Shown here in pieces: positions 1-9,657 of a stretch of 64,000 nt of DNA; position 1 is the stretch's first letter, and every line of letters starts with the position of its first letter. The DNA lies in assembly GCA_032718475.1 (NCBI GenBank), contig JAUCBJ010003138.1, forward strand, positions 1-64,000, written 5' to 3'. Origin of the DNA: Nemertoderma westbladi. Its lineage: Eukaryota > Xenacoelomorpha > Nemertodermatida > Nemertodermatidae. Below the pieces are notes generated by a model, which saw only the letters and a program-made list of their open reading frames with translations, was not told the DNA's origin and searched no databases. Position numbers and translations under genes: made by a program.

Positions 1-3000
1 TGGTGAATGTTCCGGCACAGAAAGAGAACAAATTTTGTTTCTTCAAATGCGAAAAGTTCGGATTTTTCACAAGACATTGAATGTTGAAGGAAGCCATCTG
101 GAAATGTTTTGCGCCAAGCTTCCAATCGTTGATCCAAAGGCGCTGATTGAGATAAATTTACAGCAGAAGTTGATAAGTCATCAACAAATTGGTTATATGG
201 AGAATTAACCAGAAAAAAACGTTCGATTGCAGTCTTAGCATTTGGTCTCCATTTCATTGCTGTAACTATGGTGAACTTCGGACCTGGACTGAGAACTATT
301 ATGCGTATTACACCAAGCATGAAAAGTGTTTGCCGTTTTGTAATTTCAACAATATGCGCTGAATCTGTACAATGTTCACTACGAAAATAAGGTCTATATA
401 ATCCGTGTATCATGGCATCACCATAATCATCTGCCTTTGATAAATCCGTATCTTTAAATAAAGTAATTACTTCTTTTGATACAGTTATCTCTTGACTATA
501 TTGTAATGTTCGTCCCGTTAATAATGACCGTGCAAGAACTGCTGTTTGCTTCTTTCTTTGTATTCTGTCTTGCCTTCTTGCTGCTTCCTGTTCATCAACA
601 CCTTCAAAAGTATCATGATATGTCGGTCGTCGCACATATAAGGAAATTCCCAAATACTGGATAATTTTCGGTAAATAAACTAATGGACCTCTGGTAGCGT
701 GTAGTAAAAATCCAGAACTATGGAATACTCTCAATGAGGAATCTTTAAGACTGAATGGTGATACATTATCCAAATAGGTTCGCAAACCATCAACTAACCG
801 CTTAGTCATCCAACGCAAACTTGCATGGTCGGGAAACTGCTCTACTGCTATTGAGAGTTCATTGCATATTGGCAAGAATGGATTATCTGTGGACTTGTTG
901 TCAAGAAGTATTCCAGAAAGTGAAGGATGAGATTGTAATAACACCTCAATCAGTGTAGACTCTGAAGTAAATTTATCAACATGTTCTGAAAGCTTACATT
1001 TTACACAGTAGACCAACATTGGAGCCTTTCGTTGTTCACAATGCCATACAGCTATTGCCATATTTACGACACCAGGATCAATACCAATGGAACGGATTGT
1101 GTAGGAACTACTACCAGGACTAATTGCGTTAGTAGACCTAACATAAATTCCAAACCTTTCAATAATATTATCAATTCCAAACGTTACAATGAACTTATCA
1201 CTATTAACTGATAAAACAGATTCCTCAGCACGACGTTTAATGTCCATTTTAGAATTACTCAACTTCAAAAATGTCTCCAGAGAGAATGGCTCCGCAAAGA
1301 GGTTACGGCAGCTATCGGCACGAGTAAATGCTACCTGAACAAGTTGGCTCAACAGTGATATGTTTGTTTGTACTAATTTATCTGCATTTAGATTAACATA
1401 AACTGGTTTCTCACGGTATTCTTTTCCTTGGCATTTGTGTACTGTGATTGCGTGAAGTGGCACAAAGGGGAACTGCGTTCGACTTATTCTTTCTGCAAAT
1501 CGCCGTCTCTTTTTACCTGTGAGTCTTGCAGATATTGGGAATATTCGGACAAATGTAGGATTTAAAGGAAACTCGCAATCAGATATACCCTCCTCATTGA
1601 AATCTGGAATGTCAACAATGACATGGTCTGGTTGGGGATGTTCACCATTCAACACAGCAGCAGCATCACTTTCATTAAAAACGATGTGTATCACAGTTCC
1701 TTGGGTACCATTGGCTATGCGCCTTTGGACACTGACATTATCAACAAATATAATTTTCAGGCCAACATATAATGGAATACAGTCCTCCAACATTACATCA
1801 AATTCTGATGGGCTCAATCTATTTAGATTGGTGAAAGTTGCATTATATATCGACTTGGAAATGAATAATGTTTGATCAAGTGAACAAATCTGATCAACTG
1901 ATAATTTGGCATTATTAAGCATTCTCGTAACATTGTCATACATTATACAAACTGGAAGCTCCCCCAGCGTCGCCATGCTTGGTGTGTTACCAAGTTCATT
2001 TATTGAATGAAAAACCGTCCTGTAGTCTATTTCATCTTGCTCCCCATTCCTAATACGACTGGTTAGTTTAGCTAGCTCATCATCAGACCTGTAAACTTTC
2101 CTTAAGCAGATAACATTCGGACGCATATGAGAGGCATATAATTGATGACCATATAACGAATGAGCTTTACCTTGACGATTTCTAAGCCGAATTCTAGCAC
2201 CAGGGGAAACAACTTCAGATTGCGAGGGTGCATTCCACAGTTGGCGTGATGAAACAGGTGGGAGTTGTCCCATATCTCCTACCAGTAGAAGCTTTTTGCC
2301 GCCCCACAGAATGTCTGGATTACCACTGGCATGGCGTAATGATGAGTCCAACAACGCTAATGTTCCTGGTTGGCACATAGAAATTTCATCTACTATGACA
2401 AAATCAACACTTTGAACATATTTCACAATGAGAGTTTGACGTGAAGTTACCTTGTCGGTATTCTGATCCCATTGAGTCTTGTTGTTATACAAGCCAAAAA
2501 AACCTTCAAGTGTTGCGCAATACAAATTTGCAGCAGCAGCTCCACTGATACCTAATAACAAGACCTTTTCACCAAGATGATAATAAATTCTCTTTATTAC
2601 TTCGGTTTTACCAGAACCACCAGGTCCATGTAAAAATATTGTCTGAGGTGTAGGCTTGTTATTGATAGTGTCATTAATCATCAAATTGACAACAAGTTGT
2701 TGAGTATCATCCAATTTAGGCAAATCATTGAAATTTATGGGAATCTTAGGTCCACCTTTAAATGTCTTTGATGATTTACAAAGCAATTTCCACTTTTGTT
2801 GAATTTGGGAATACAAGGGGGATTGCAAATTAATTGTTAAAAACGAATCTGCATTTCTGTCATCTAGTTCTTCTATGGCAGAACTCAAAATTCGATATGG
2901 ATCCATATATGCATCAAAATCAAATGCATCACTAAGTATACAATCAATAGAAAGTGATTCTACATTTAAATCAATCAAAGGTTCGTCTACAATATCAATA

Positions 3001-6000
3001 GTTTCTCCAGTTCCATCTGGCTCTTCTATGGGAATACAATTTAACTCGGATCTTATTTTGTACATTGCCTTTTTATGATCCATTTCACACCCATATGTAT
3101 TTTGAAAGACACGAAATCGAAAACAAGGGTCATCAAATGTTCCATTTATACTCCTGTGGTGAAGTAATTCCATCCATTTATTATGAAATGCCTTATAAAT
3201 TAGAATTATATCTTTCTCACCATTGGATATTTGTTGTTGCAAATTCTCTGATATAAAGTAATCACTAACATTACCAGAAAATGGGATAAATGCGATACAT
3301 TCTAATCTGACATTTTGTAGCAAATTTTTAAAATGGTTATCAATGGTGTTCCACGTGAGACTATCGTCAAATAAAAGGGATTCAGGACGTCCGGTGATTA
3401 AATGTGGAATGAAATGTGGGATTCTGGTATCTTTAATTCCTTTATACGTAAATTTAGATTGCTCAGTGTGAGGCTTGAAATCCACCAGCGACAGAAATTC
3501 GAAATACGTAATTTTATCAGAAGGGATGAGACCACCTGGCCAATCATCTGAACACCGTTTGACATATGCTGTCACTGACGATTTCGGAGGCAATATAAAC
3601 AATTTTTTTACCTGAAAGTTTGTAATTTCATTCGTATCAGCTTGTTCAACATTCACTATAGGTTCATCTTCTTCATTAGTTGCTACATCTTCAGATGGAT
3701 TGTTCACTGATGGAGTTATTTGGCATAAAATAGGTGCACCACTAGAACACTTTAATGGGACAATACGTGGCATGCATTTAATGACATCACTCAAGCCAAG
3801 GGCATGAAACATCAACTCCCGTCTCGACATATCTTTCGGATTGAAAACATGGGCAATAGTTAGTCTCTTAACCACACTTTGGATAGAAATATCTGGTTCG
3901 CTTTCTACAACCTCCATTAATTTTACTACAGCATCATCAACACAAGAAAGCATACTTGTGCATTTGGAGACATATTTGAGGGTATAACGTAGCAATGCAA
4001 ATGGACAACTTATAACAGTGAGATCACTATTTGCACGCCAATACAGCTGTAGAATTCTATTAACATTATTAAGGCGAGTAAATGATTTGTGTCGACGTTT
4101 TGTCAACACATGACATTCTGTAAATAACATTGACTCTGTTGTCTTTGCAAATCCAACTCTTGTAATATCTCTTCTAGGCTTAATACCGCCATGTCGACAA
4201 CCATCCCCTTTTACATTTCCACCACATGTCTCAGGATAGCAATTATGCATTTGCACTATTGCGGCAAGCAATGCACTCTCCTTGTTTTCTGAATTGCAGT
4301 GTTCTAAAGTATTAACTGTATCTCTCATCAGGGGATGATTTTGAGGAGTATACTTTGTGTCATCAGGAAGTTCATTCCAATCTTTCAGCAGTTTATATAA
4401 ATCGATCAAATCTCCATTATCATCACAAAAATCAGTTTGAATCAGGCTATCATACACTTCCGTCATGTATCTTTCAGCAAGATAACCAGTATTAACAATA
4501 TGTATTGCCTCACTCCTAAATTCTTCAGTCATTCTTCCTTGCAACCAATATTTTCTTACAGTTCGCATTCTATGAATTAAATGAGCCAGTAGAATTAATT
4601 CGAATATGTGAGGTAACCTAGCAAGAAAGTGCCAATGCTGTACAGCACGTGTTGGACCCCATTCTACTCTTCCCCAATGCCAACTGTCTCTTGAATTGAT
4701 GCTGCAAACTTTTCTGAAGAATGCATTGGTCATAATCTCCATTTTTAAACGGAGGTATTGCTCTATAATTGCTGCGTGTTTATCAAGCAATTTATCCCAA
4801 ACCTTTCGATTTATTTCAAACCAAGAGTGTTGAAATACAGCATCCAAGCCATATTCTGATAAAAATACCAGCCGCCTCACACCATAATCTGTTCGCAGAT
4901 TATTATTGAATGTGATAAACACATTTGGAAACCCTGAGTTGGTACAAACAGAATATAACTCTTGCCTCATATGTTTCCACCGTTGGGCGGAATGGGGATA
5001 TCGTCTTAGATGGGCAATAAGCATCGGTGCAACGGTTTCAGGATTGCCCATTTTAAATTTATCTAATAGTGTTTTGACATTAACTTCATCAAGTTCATTT
5101 TGTGTGTTGAGATAAAACTGTATACTGTCCAAGGAATATGCTAAATGCATTTGGTCATAAGCAACAAAAGCATAAACAGGATCTTCAGCATATGGCCATC
5201 TTAGCTTACCATCATTGCCAAATACTGCATATCGCAACTGGTGAGCTAGTGCTTGCTTGTGAACATTGATTCCAGCAAATTTCACATGTCCATCATCATC
5301 TTCCCTATACATAATAGATGTTAATGAATGCTGGCCATCAGAATGTAAATCTGGAAATTGCTCCTCCAGTTTCCAATGAAAAGATGACAACTTTCCGTCC
5401 CACATATTCCTGAGATTTATCTTAATCGGGGAACCTACCAACTCACTCTCCATAGCCTGTCGGACACTCGTCTGCAAATAACCACCTAAACTTTCATTAA
5501 GTCGATACATGCTATGCTGTGAAGCGTCTGACTGGGCATACATATCATCTTGGACTGCTCTAACTGCTGCTGGGGCAACATCAATAGTATTCACGATGTC
5601 ATCTGTACACTGAACACTCAGTGTTTCTAATAAATCATGATTAATGGTGAATATATCTTTGTATCCTTCTCTATTGTTCAAGAGATGAGTTGTCCAGGAT
5701 TTGACAACATCTGACCGCACTGGAAGTTTCCGAAAACTCGAGCCATCCATCCTTTCAGACATTATTAAAACATCACATGAATGTTCGAGATGAGGTAAAA
5801 CATGATTCAGTGTATTTCGAATTTTATGGCCAACAACTAAACAATGGCTTCCAAATACTTGTCTACGGTTATAATTAAACATTATACTTGTAAATGCCTG
5901 TTGTTTTGCTATAAGGCAACGTTCAGCTGGTGTGCAAAGTGGAAGCTTCCCGACATTGGCTTGAAATGTTGCTGCTGGTTCAGTTGTACTTAGAGCAATA

Positions 6001-7856
6001 TCCCTCACACTAGAAGTCTTCTTACTGCGTGCTCTCCTAGAATTAGCTTGGCACCGTTTACATTCTTTAAATTTAGATGAGTCATAATTTAACTCTAGAT
6101 ATATTTCACAACAAGTTGTACAATGTTTTAATTTCCAACCAGTAGACCAGTCCTCAACAGCCTTTCTCATAACGTATTGTACATATCGTGAATCTTGGGA
6201 CCTTATTTTATCAACTTCCTTTTGCTCAGCATCATTCAAAAATTTAGTATGATCTCTGGGCCGCTGATCCCAAGGCCATAATGGAATTTGCATTTGGTTT
6301 GATTGTTGCTGTGCCTCAGGAAGAATAACATCCTCAAAAACGCCACATTCATTTTCATTCGGATCCACATTCTGAAGTTGAATATTTATTATTTCATCGT
6401 CTCGAGGTATTCCCCAATTGTTTAGAGAATTCTTTAATTTATTAACTTCACCCTCCAGTTTGCAGAAAAATTGGCACTTTTCTGAAAATTTCATTCTATC
6501 AGTCCAGGACGCAGGAGAAGGAATTAAGGAGGAACCAGCTATATTTTTCTTCTTCACTTTATTGGATACACTACAATCAGATATAGAAGCGGACGCACTG
6601 GAGATGCCATCCTTTTGACATTGCACCAATGGAGATGCGTTCGGTTGTCTGAAACGTACACGTGCATAGTAAGCTTTAATTCGTTCAGCTGATCTCACCA
6701 CAGGATCTAACCGCTTCTTACGCATAGATTCCCGGTTGGCTAAACGAACAGCAGGATCTAATCGTTTCGTACGTTTTGATAATCGTTCAGCCGATCTAAC
6801 TTCAGGATCTAACCGCTTTGTACGTTTTGATAATCGTTCAGCCGATCTAACTTCAGGATCTAACCGTTTTGTACGTTTTGATAATCGTTCAGCCGATCTA
6901 ACTTCAGGATCTAACCGTTTTGTACGTTTTGATAATCGTTCAGCCGATCTAACTTCAGGATCTAACCGTTTTGTATGTTTTGATAATCGTTCAGCCGATC
7001 TAACTTCAGGATCTAACCGTTTCGTATGTTTTGATAATCGTTCAGCCAATCTAACTTCAGGATCCAACCGTTGCGTACGTTTTGATAATCGTTCAGAAGA
7101 TCTAACTTCAGGATCTAACCGTTTCTTCCGCATAGATTCCCGGTTGGCTAAACGAACAGCAGGATCTAATCGTTTCGTACGTTTTGATAATCGTTCAGCC
7201 AATCTAACTTCAGGATCCAACCGTTGCGTACGTTTTGATAATCGTTCAGAAGATCTAACTTCAGGATCTAACCGTTTCGTATGTTTTGATAATCGTTCAG
7301 CCAATCTAACTTCAGGATCCAACCGTTGCGTACGTTTTGATAATCGTTCAGAAGATCTAACTTCAGGATCTAACCGCTTTGTACGTTTTGATAATCGTTC
7401 AGCCGATCTAACTTCAGGATCTAACCGTTTTGTATGTTTTGATAATCGTTCAGCCGATCTAACTTCAGGATCTAACCGTTGCGTACGTTTTGATAATCGT
7501 TCAGAAGATCTAACTTCAGGATCTAACCGTTTCTTCCGCATAGATTCCCGGTTGGCTAAACGAACAGCAGGATCTAATCGTTTCGTACGTTTTGATAATC
7601 GTTCAGCCGATCTAACTTCAGGATCTAACCGCTTTGTACGTTTTGATAATCGTTCAGCCGATCTAACTTCAGGATCTAACCGTTTCGTACTTTTTGATAA
7701 ACGCTCAGTAGATTTCACAGCAGGATCGAATCGCCTTTTTTGCATTTTCTCCCGAGCTTCAATACGTAAGGAATGAATTTTGCATAACTTGGAGCGCACT
7801 TGATGGGTTTTAAGTCCACGTCCCGAATTAAACGGCCGTTGGCAAGTATCACACAT
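1..7856 (-). CDS. Helitron-like Rep/Pif1 helicase with C-terminal RuvC-like resolvase domain (3' end off window)
   Basis: Checked in frame at many points and open from ATG at 7856 to the window edge: at least 2,618 codons, no stop seen. Order: C2H2-like finger (CDTCQRPF...H) at residues 2-25; about 20 basic 17-residue repeats (about 38-390); cysteine pairs near 6,110-6,060; Rep HUH motif as HWHF at about residue 1074 after GRVEWGPTRAV; Rep tyrosine motif YTLKYVSK (Y1291, Y1295). The Pif1 helicase follows: Walker A GPGGSGKTE (K1750), Walker B VIVDEISM (D1823), GDMGQLPPV (about 1860), HAITVHKCQGKEY and VAFTRA. After it comes SIGIDPGVVNMAIAV (D2260), a middle LLDNKS motif, and KADDYGDAMIHGLY (D2476, D2480), the arrangement of RuvC/Cce1/A22-type resolvases. 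The family's known role is rolling-circle transposition in the nucleus; a resolvase activity is inferred. A splice acceptor (TTTTGTTTTAG) lies just upstream, so a 5' exon is possible. Confidence 0.9.
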   Translation of the reverse strand, partial: MCDTCQRPFNSGRGLKTHQVRSKLCKIHSLRIEAREKMQKRRFDPAVKSTERLSKSTKRLDPEVRSAERLSKRTKRLDPEVRSAERLSKRTKRLDPAVRLANRESMRKKRLDPEVRSSERLSKRTQRLDPEVRSAERLSKHTKRLDPEVRSAERLSKRTKRLDPEVRSSERLSKRTQRLDPEVRLAERLSKHTKRLDPEVRSSERLSKRTQRLDPEVRLAERLSKRTKRLDPAVRLANRESMRKKRLDPEVRSSERLSKRTQRLDPEVRLAERLSKHTKRLDPEVRSAERLSKHTKRLDPEVRSAERLSKRTKRLDPEVRSAERLSKRTKRLDPEVRSAERLSKRTKRLDPEVRSAERLSKRTKRLDPAVRLANRESMRKKRLDPVVRSAERIKAYYARVRFRQPNASPLVQCQKDGISSASASISDCSVSNKVKKKNIAGSSLIPSPASWTDRMKFSEKCQFFCKLEGEVNKLKNSLNNWGIPRDDEIINIQLQNVDPNENECGVFEDVILPEAQQQSNQMQIPLWPWDQRPRDHTKFLNDAEQKEVDKIRSQDSRYVQYVMRKAVEDWSTGWKLKHCTTCCEIYLELNYDSSKFKECKRCQANSRRARSKKTSSVRDIALSTTEPAATFQANVGKLPLCTPAERCLIAKQQAFTSIMFNYNRRQVFGSHCLVVGHKIRNTLNHVLPHLEHSCDVLIMSERMDGSSFRKLPVRSDVVKSWTTHLLNNREGYKDIFTINHDLLETLSVQCTDDIVNTIDVAPAAVRAVQDDMYAQSDASQHSMYRLNESLGGYLQTSVRQAMESELVGSPIKINLRNMWDGKLSSFHWKLEEQFPDLHSDGQHSLTSIMYREDDDGHVKFAGINVHKQALAHQLRYAVFGNDGKLRWPYAEDPVYAFVAYDQMHLAYSLDSIQFYLNTQNELDEVNVKTLLDKFKMGNPETVAPMLIAHLRRYPHSAQRWKHMRQELYSVCTNSGFPNVFITFNNNLRTDYGVRRLVFLSEYGLDAVFQHSWFEINRKVWDKLLDKHAAIIEQYLRLKMEIMTNAFFRKVCSINSRDSWHWGRVEWGPTRAVQHWHFLARLPHIFELILLAHLIHRMRTVRKYWLQGRMTEEFRSEAIHIVNTGYLAERYMTEVYDSLIQTDFCDDNGDLIDLYKLLKDWNELPDDTKYTPQNHPLMRDTVNTLEHCNSENKESALLAAIVQMHNCYPETCGGNVKGDGCRHGGIKPRRDITRVGFAKTTESMLFTECHVLTKRRHKSFTRLNNVNRILQLYWRANSDLTVISCPFALLRYTLKYVSKCTSMLSCVDDAVVKLMEVVESEPDISIQSVVKRLTIAHVFNPKDMSRRELMFHALGLSDVIKCMPRIVPLKCSSGAPILCQITPSVNNPSEDVATNEEDEPIVNVEQADTNEITNFQVKKLFILPPKSSVTAYVKRCSDDWPGGLIPSDKITYFEFLSLVDFKPHTEQSKFTYKGIKDTRIPHFIPHLITGRPESLLFDDSLTWNTIDNHFKNLLQNVRLECIAFIPFSGNVSDYFISENLQQQISNGEKDIILIYKAFHNKWMELLHHRSINGTFDDPCFRFRVFQNTYGCEMDHKKAMYKIRSELNCIPIEEPDGTGETIDIVDEPLIDLNVESLSIDCILSDAFDFDAYMDPYRILSSAIEELDDRNADSFLTINLQSPLYSQIQQKWKLLCKSSKTFKGGPKIPINFNDLPKLDDTQQLVVNLMINDTINNKPTPQTIFLHGPGGSGKTEVIKRIYYHLGEKVLLLGISGAAAANLYCATLEGFFGLYNNKTQWDQNTDKVTSRQTLIVKYVQSVDFVIVDEISMCQPGTLALLDSSLRHASGNPDILWGGKKLLLVGDMGQLPPVSSRQLWNAPSQSEVVSPGARIRLRNRQGKAHSLYGHQLYASHMRPNVICLRKVYRSDDELAKLTSRIRNGEQDEIDYRTVFHSINELGNTPSMATLGELPVCIMYDNVTRMLNNAKLSVDQICSLDQTLFISKSIYNATFTNLNRLSPSEFDVMLEDCIPLYVGLKIIFVDNVSVQRRIANGTQGTVIHIVFNESDAAAVLNGEHPQPDHVIVDIPDFNEEGISDCEFPLNPTFVRIFPISARLTGKKRRRFAERISRTQFPFVPLHAITVHKCQGKEYREKPVYVNLNADKLVQTNISLLSQLVQVAFTRADSCRNLFAEPFSLETFLKLSNSKMDIKRRAEESVLSVNSDKFIVTFGIDNIIERFGIYVRSTNAISPGSSSYTIRSIGIDPGVVNMAIAVWHCEQRKAPMLVYCVKCKLSEHVDKFTSESTLIEVLLQSHPSLSGILLDNKSTDNPFLPICNELSIAVEQFPDHASLRWMTKRLVDGLRTYLDNVSPFSLKDSSLRVFHSSGFLLHATRGPLVYLPKIIQYLGISLYVRRPTYHDTFEGVDEQEAARRQDRIQRKKQTAVLARSLLTGRTLQYSQEITVSKEVITLFKDTDLSKADDYGDAMIHGLYRPYFRSEHCTDSAHIVEITKRQTLFMLGVIRIIVLSPGPKFTIVTAMKWRPNAKTAIERFFLVNSPYNQFVDDLSTSAVNLSQSAPLDQRLEAWRKTFPDGFLQHSMSCEKSELFAFEETKFVLFLCRNIH
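6680..7745 (-). repeat. 51-bp tandem coding repeat array (about 20 copies)
   Basis: About 20 copies of a 51-bp unit, in frame with the Rep/Pif1 reading frame, encode a lysine/arginine-rich 17-residue unit of the type RSAERLSKRTKRLDPEV. Two variant units (with SNREARKKRLDPEV-like sequence) recur inside the array, giving a higher-order pattern and pointing to recent unequal exchange. Similar basic DPE-containing repeats occur near the N-terminus of other animal Helitron-like proteins (family knowledge). The plus-strand 346-codon reading frame over this array is a shadow. Confidence 0.9.
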
Positions 7857-7860
7857 AAAT

Positions 7861-7862
7861 CT
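7861..7862 (-). other. Putative splice acceptor before the Rep/Pif1 start
   Basis: On the minus strand a T-rich tract ends in AG immediately before ATTTATG. If it is used, the exon begins at 7860 and the ATG at 7856 may be preceded by a further coding or non-coding exon to the right. No such exon was identified. Confidence 0.5.
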
Positions 7863-8320
7863 AAAACAAAATAAATATAAATAATAATAGTATATGAATA
7901 ATGAAGCAGTGATAGGTGACTGCAATTGAACTGTTACACCACGCCCTGGAATATAATGTCTTAATTAAATTCGATATAGATAGGACTTACTTCTTACTTA
8001 TAAAATAATTAATCGCGCATTATTTAGGCCTATTATATTTTAATACAATTTACTACACCCTTAAGATTTATTATAATTTATATATTTTATGCGATTTATG
8101 CTTAATATAGTATGTATTATATGAACCTTGATGGTTTGAATAAAATAAAATAATAATAATAATTCAGTAGTTTGGTCCCCCCACCCAAAATAAAAATATT
8201 TCTACAAATCGTAATGAGATTGCATGAAATTTAAAACAGAGATAGTTACATCTCCGAGCTCCGACCACTTACTGGGTGAGCCAGAATTTTTATTTTTGCT
8301 TTCATTCTTTAGCTACAAGT
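7863..8320. other. AT-rich non-coding stretch
   Basis: No coding frame or RNA gene is recognisable here. If the Rep/Pif1 gene belongs to a Helitron-like element, the element's 5' end should lie in or beyond this stretch, but I could not assign a terminus. Confidence 0.5.
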
Positions 8321-8327
8321 GTTTAAA

Positions 8328-8765
8328 AAAGTGTCTCCGTCGATATTGAACCACTTACACCGCAGTTATTCTTCAACTTCATAGTGAATAATGTGTAATA
8401 AAATCTGATGAATTTCATTGCAAAATAGCTATATTCGTTTTATAAAGTCGCATGCATTTGCTTCCGTTGCAGGCATTTTGTCTTTTTAAGAAATACAAAA
8501 TGTAATGCCTATATAATATTACTAGTACGAGGGTATTCATACATAAATAACATGATGTAGAATATGGTGTATTTTATTAAATATTTTAATTAATTGTCTG
8601 CAGCGGAAGCAAATGCATGAAATTTACGAATGCCCATCTCAGTTATTTCTCAACGAAATTCAAATCTTATTACGTATTTAGAATCACTGCACGGTACCAA
8701 CGAATCGCTATAAGATTGAAGAATAACTGCAGTCGACCTGTGGAATATCGACGGAAACTTAAAGG
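8328..8765. mobile_element. Foldback/MITE-like element with TIRs of about 150 bp
   Basis: The left arm (8328-8474) matches the reverse complement of the right arm (8599-8765). The inner 22 bp are almost identical (CATGCATTTGCTTCCG core) and the outer parts match imperfectly (CCGTCGATATT and GCAGTTATTCTTCAA). The central spacer is about 124 bp with no reading frame. Target duplications could not be delimited. A non-autonomous DNA transposon is the best reading. Confidence 0.7.
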
Positions 8766-8885
8766 CAACAGCGTAACAGAGAGAGGAGCCTTCCGGTTCC
8801 GGTCGCCTCCACTGTTTGGTGTTTCACACGTTCACCGGTAACTTTTACTCTGAAAGTCAAGATCCTAACATAGATAAGGTAATCT

Positions 8886-8935
8886 CTATCGGTTAATTCG
8901 CCCTCGAGCGGTAGACAGGAGAACTTCAGATGGCT
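8886..8935 (+). repeat. Copy of the CTCTAGCGGCAGACTGGAGAA interspersed repeat
   Basis: A divergent copy of the motif that recurs six times at 14.79-15.57 kb (CCCTCGAGCGGTAGACAGG here). It marks a dispersed non-coding repeat family. The rest of 8766-9330 shows no gene. Confidence 0.6.
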
Positions 8936-9330
8936 CTTGGTATTACGCTGGAACGAGTTAGGCAGAGACCTTTCTAACAAGCTATAGTAAGCGAGATTTC
9001 ATAGAGATGGGTTCGAGCCAAGGTGTACCTTGGTTCGAGCGTATAGCTGATTACAGACAGATAGTTAATTCATAGACTAGAAAGCCTTCTAGTGTACAAG
9101 CTTGTTCAACATTTCAATTTATTAATGAACAAAGGCAGATCTACTTGGCATGCTACTACAACATACGAATTATGCTGTAAGTTATCTGCCAAAATATCAG
9201 CTCCAAAGGATTAAACAATAAATTGGGAGAAGGTTTTTCTTTTCAAAAATTTCGCCTCTAAACGGCCAACTGGTGAATTTATGACCATTTTAAAATCCAT
9301 TTTACCCATTTTAAAATCATATTTTTGCAT

Positions 9331-9541
9331 GGGTCAGAATTGTCCCGGTCCCAATTATCCGGTTTCTTAATGGAACTGGACAATTGGGACCTAGGGCAAT
9401 TGGGCCCCGGACAATTGGGACCCGGACAATTAGGACCTGGACAATTCGGACCCATTGTTTAAAATAATATTTTTTGTACGAGTCCGAATTGTCCGGGTCA
9501 GAATTGTCCAGGTCCCAATTGTCCGGGGCCGAATTGTCCTA
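9331..9541. repeat. Cluster of direct and inverted GGACAATTGGGACC units
   Basis: About eleven units of a 14-18-bp motif (GGACAATTGGGACC and its complement) run outward in both orientations around short AT-rich spacers, so the segment can fold back on itself. The design resembles the arms of the Foldback-like elements at 22.5, 26.8, 29.0 and 32.3 kb, but with an unrelated sequence. No clear target duplication was found. Confidence 0.7.
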
Positions 9542-9657
9542 TATCCAAAATCCAACTGCAGAGTGGTCTGCCTCCTTCCAAATACGAAGCTTATGGTGTG
9601 GTGTAGAGCTCTTCCAAGTATTTAGCTGGAAAGGATTAAAAATAATAAAATCATTCC

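Noticed and set aside
6736-7776. 346-codon plus-strand repeat protein
   Set aside because: Antisense shadow of the coding repeats of the minus-strand Rep/Pif1 frame, which continues with known motifs on both sides.
9008-9045. Possible B-box-like GGTTCGAGCC pair
   Set aside because: It is an inverted repeat around AAGGTGTACCTT with no A box.
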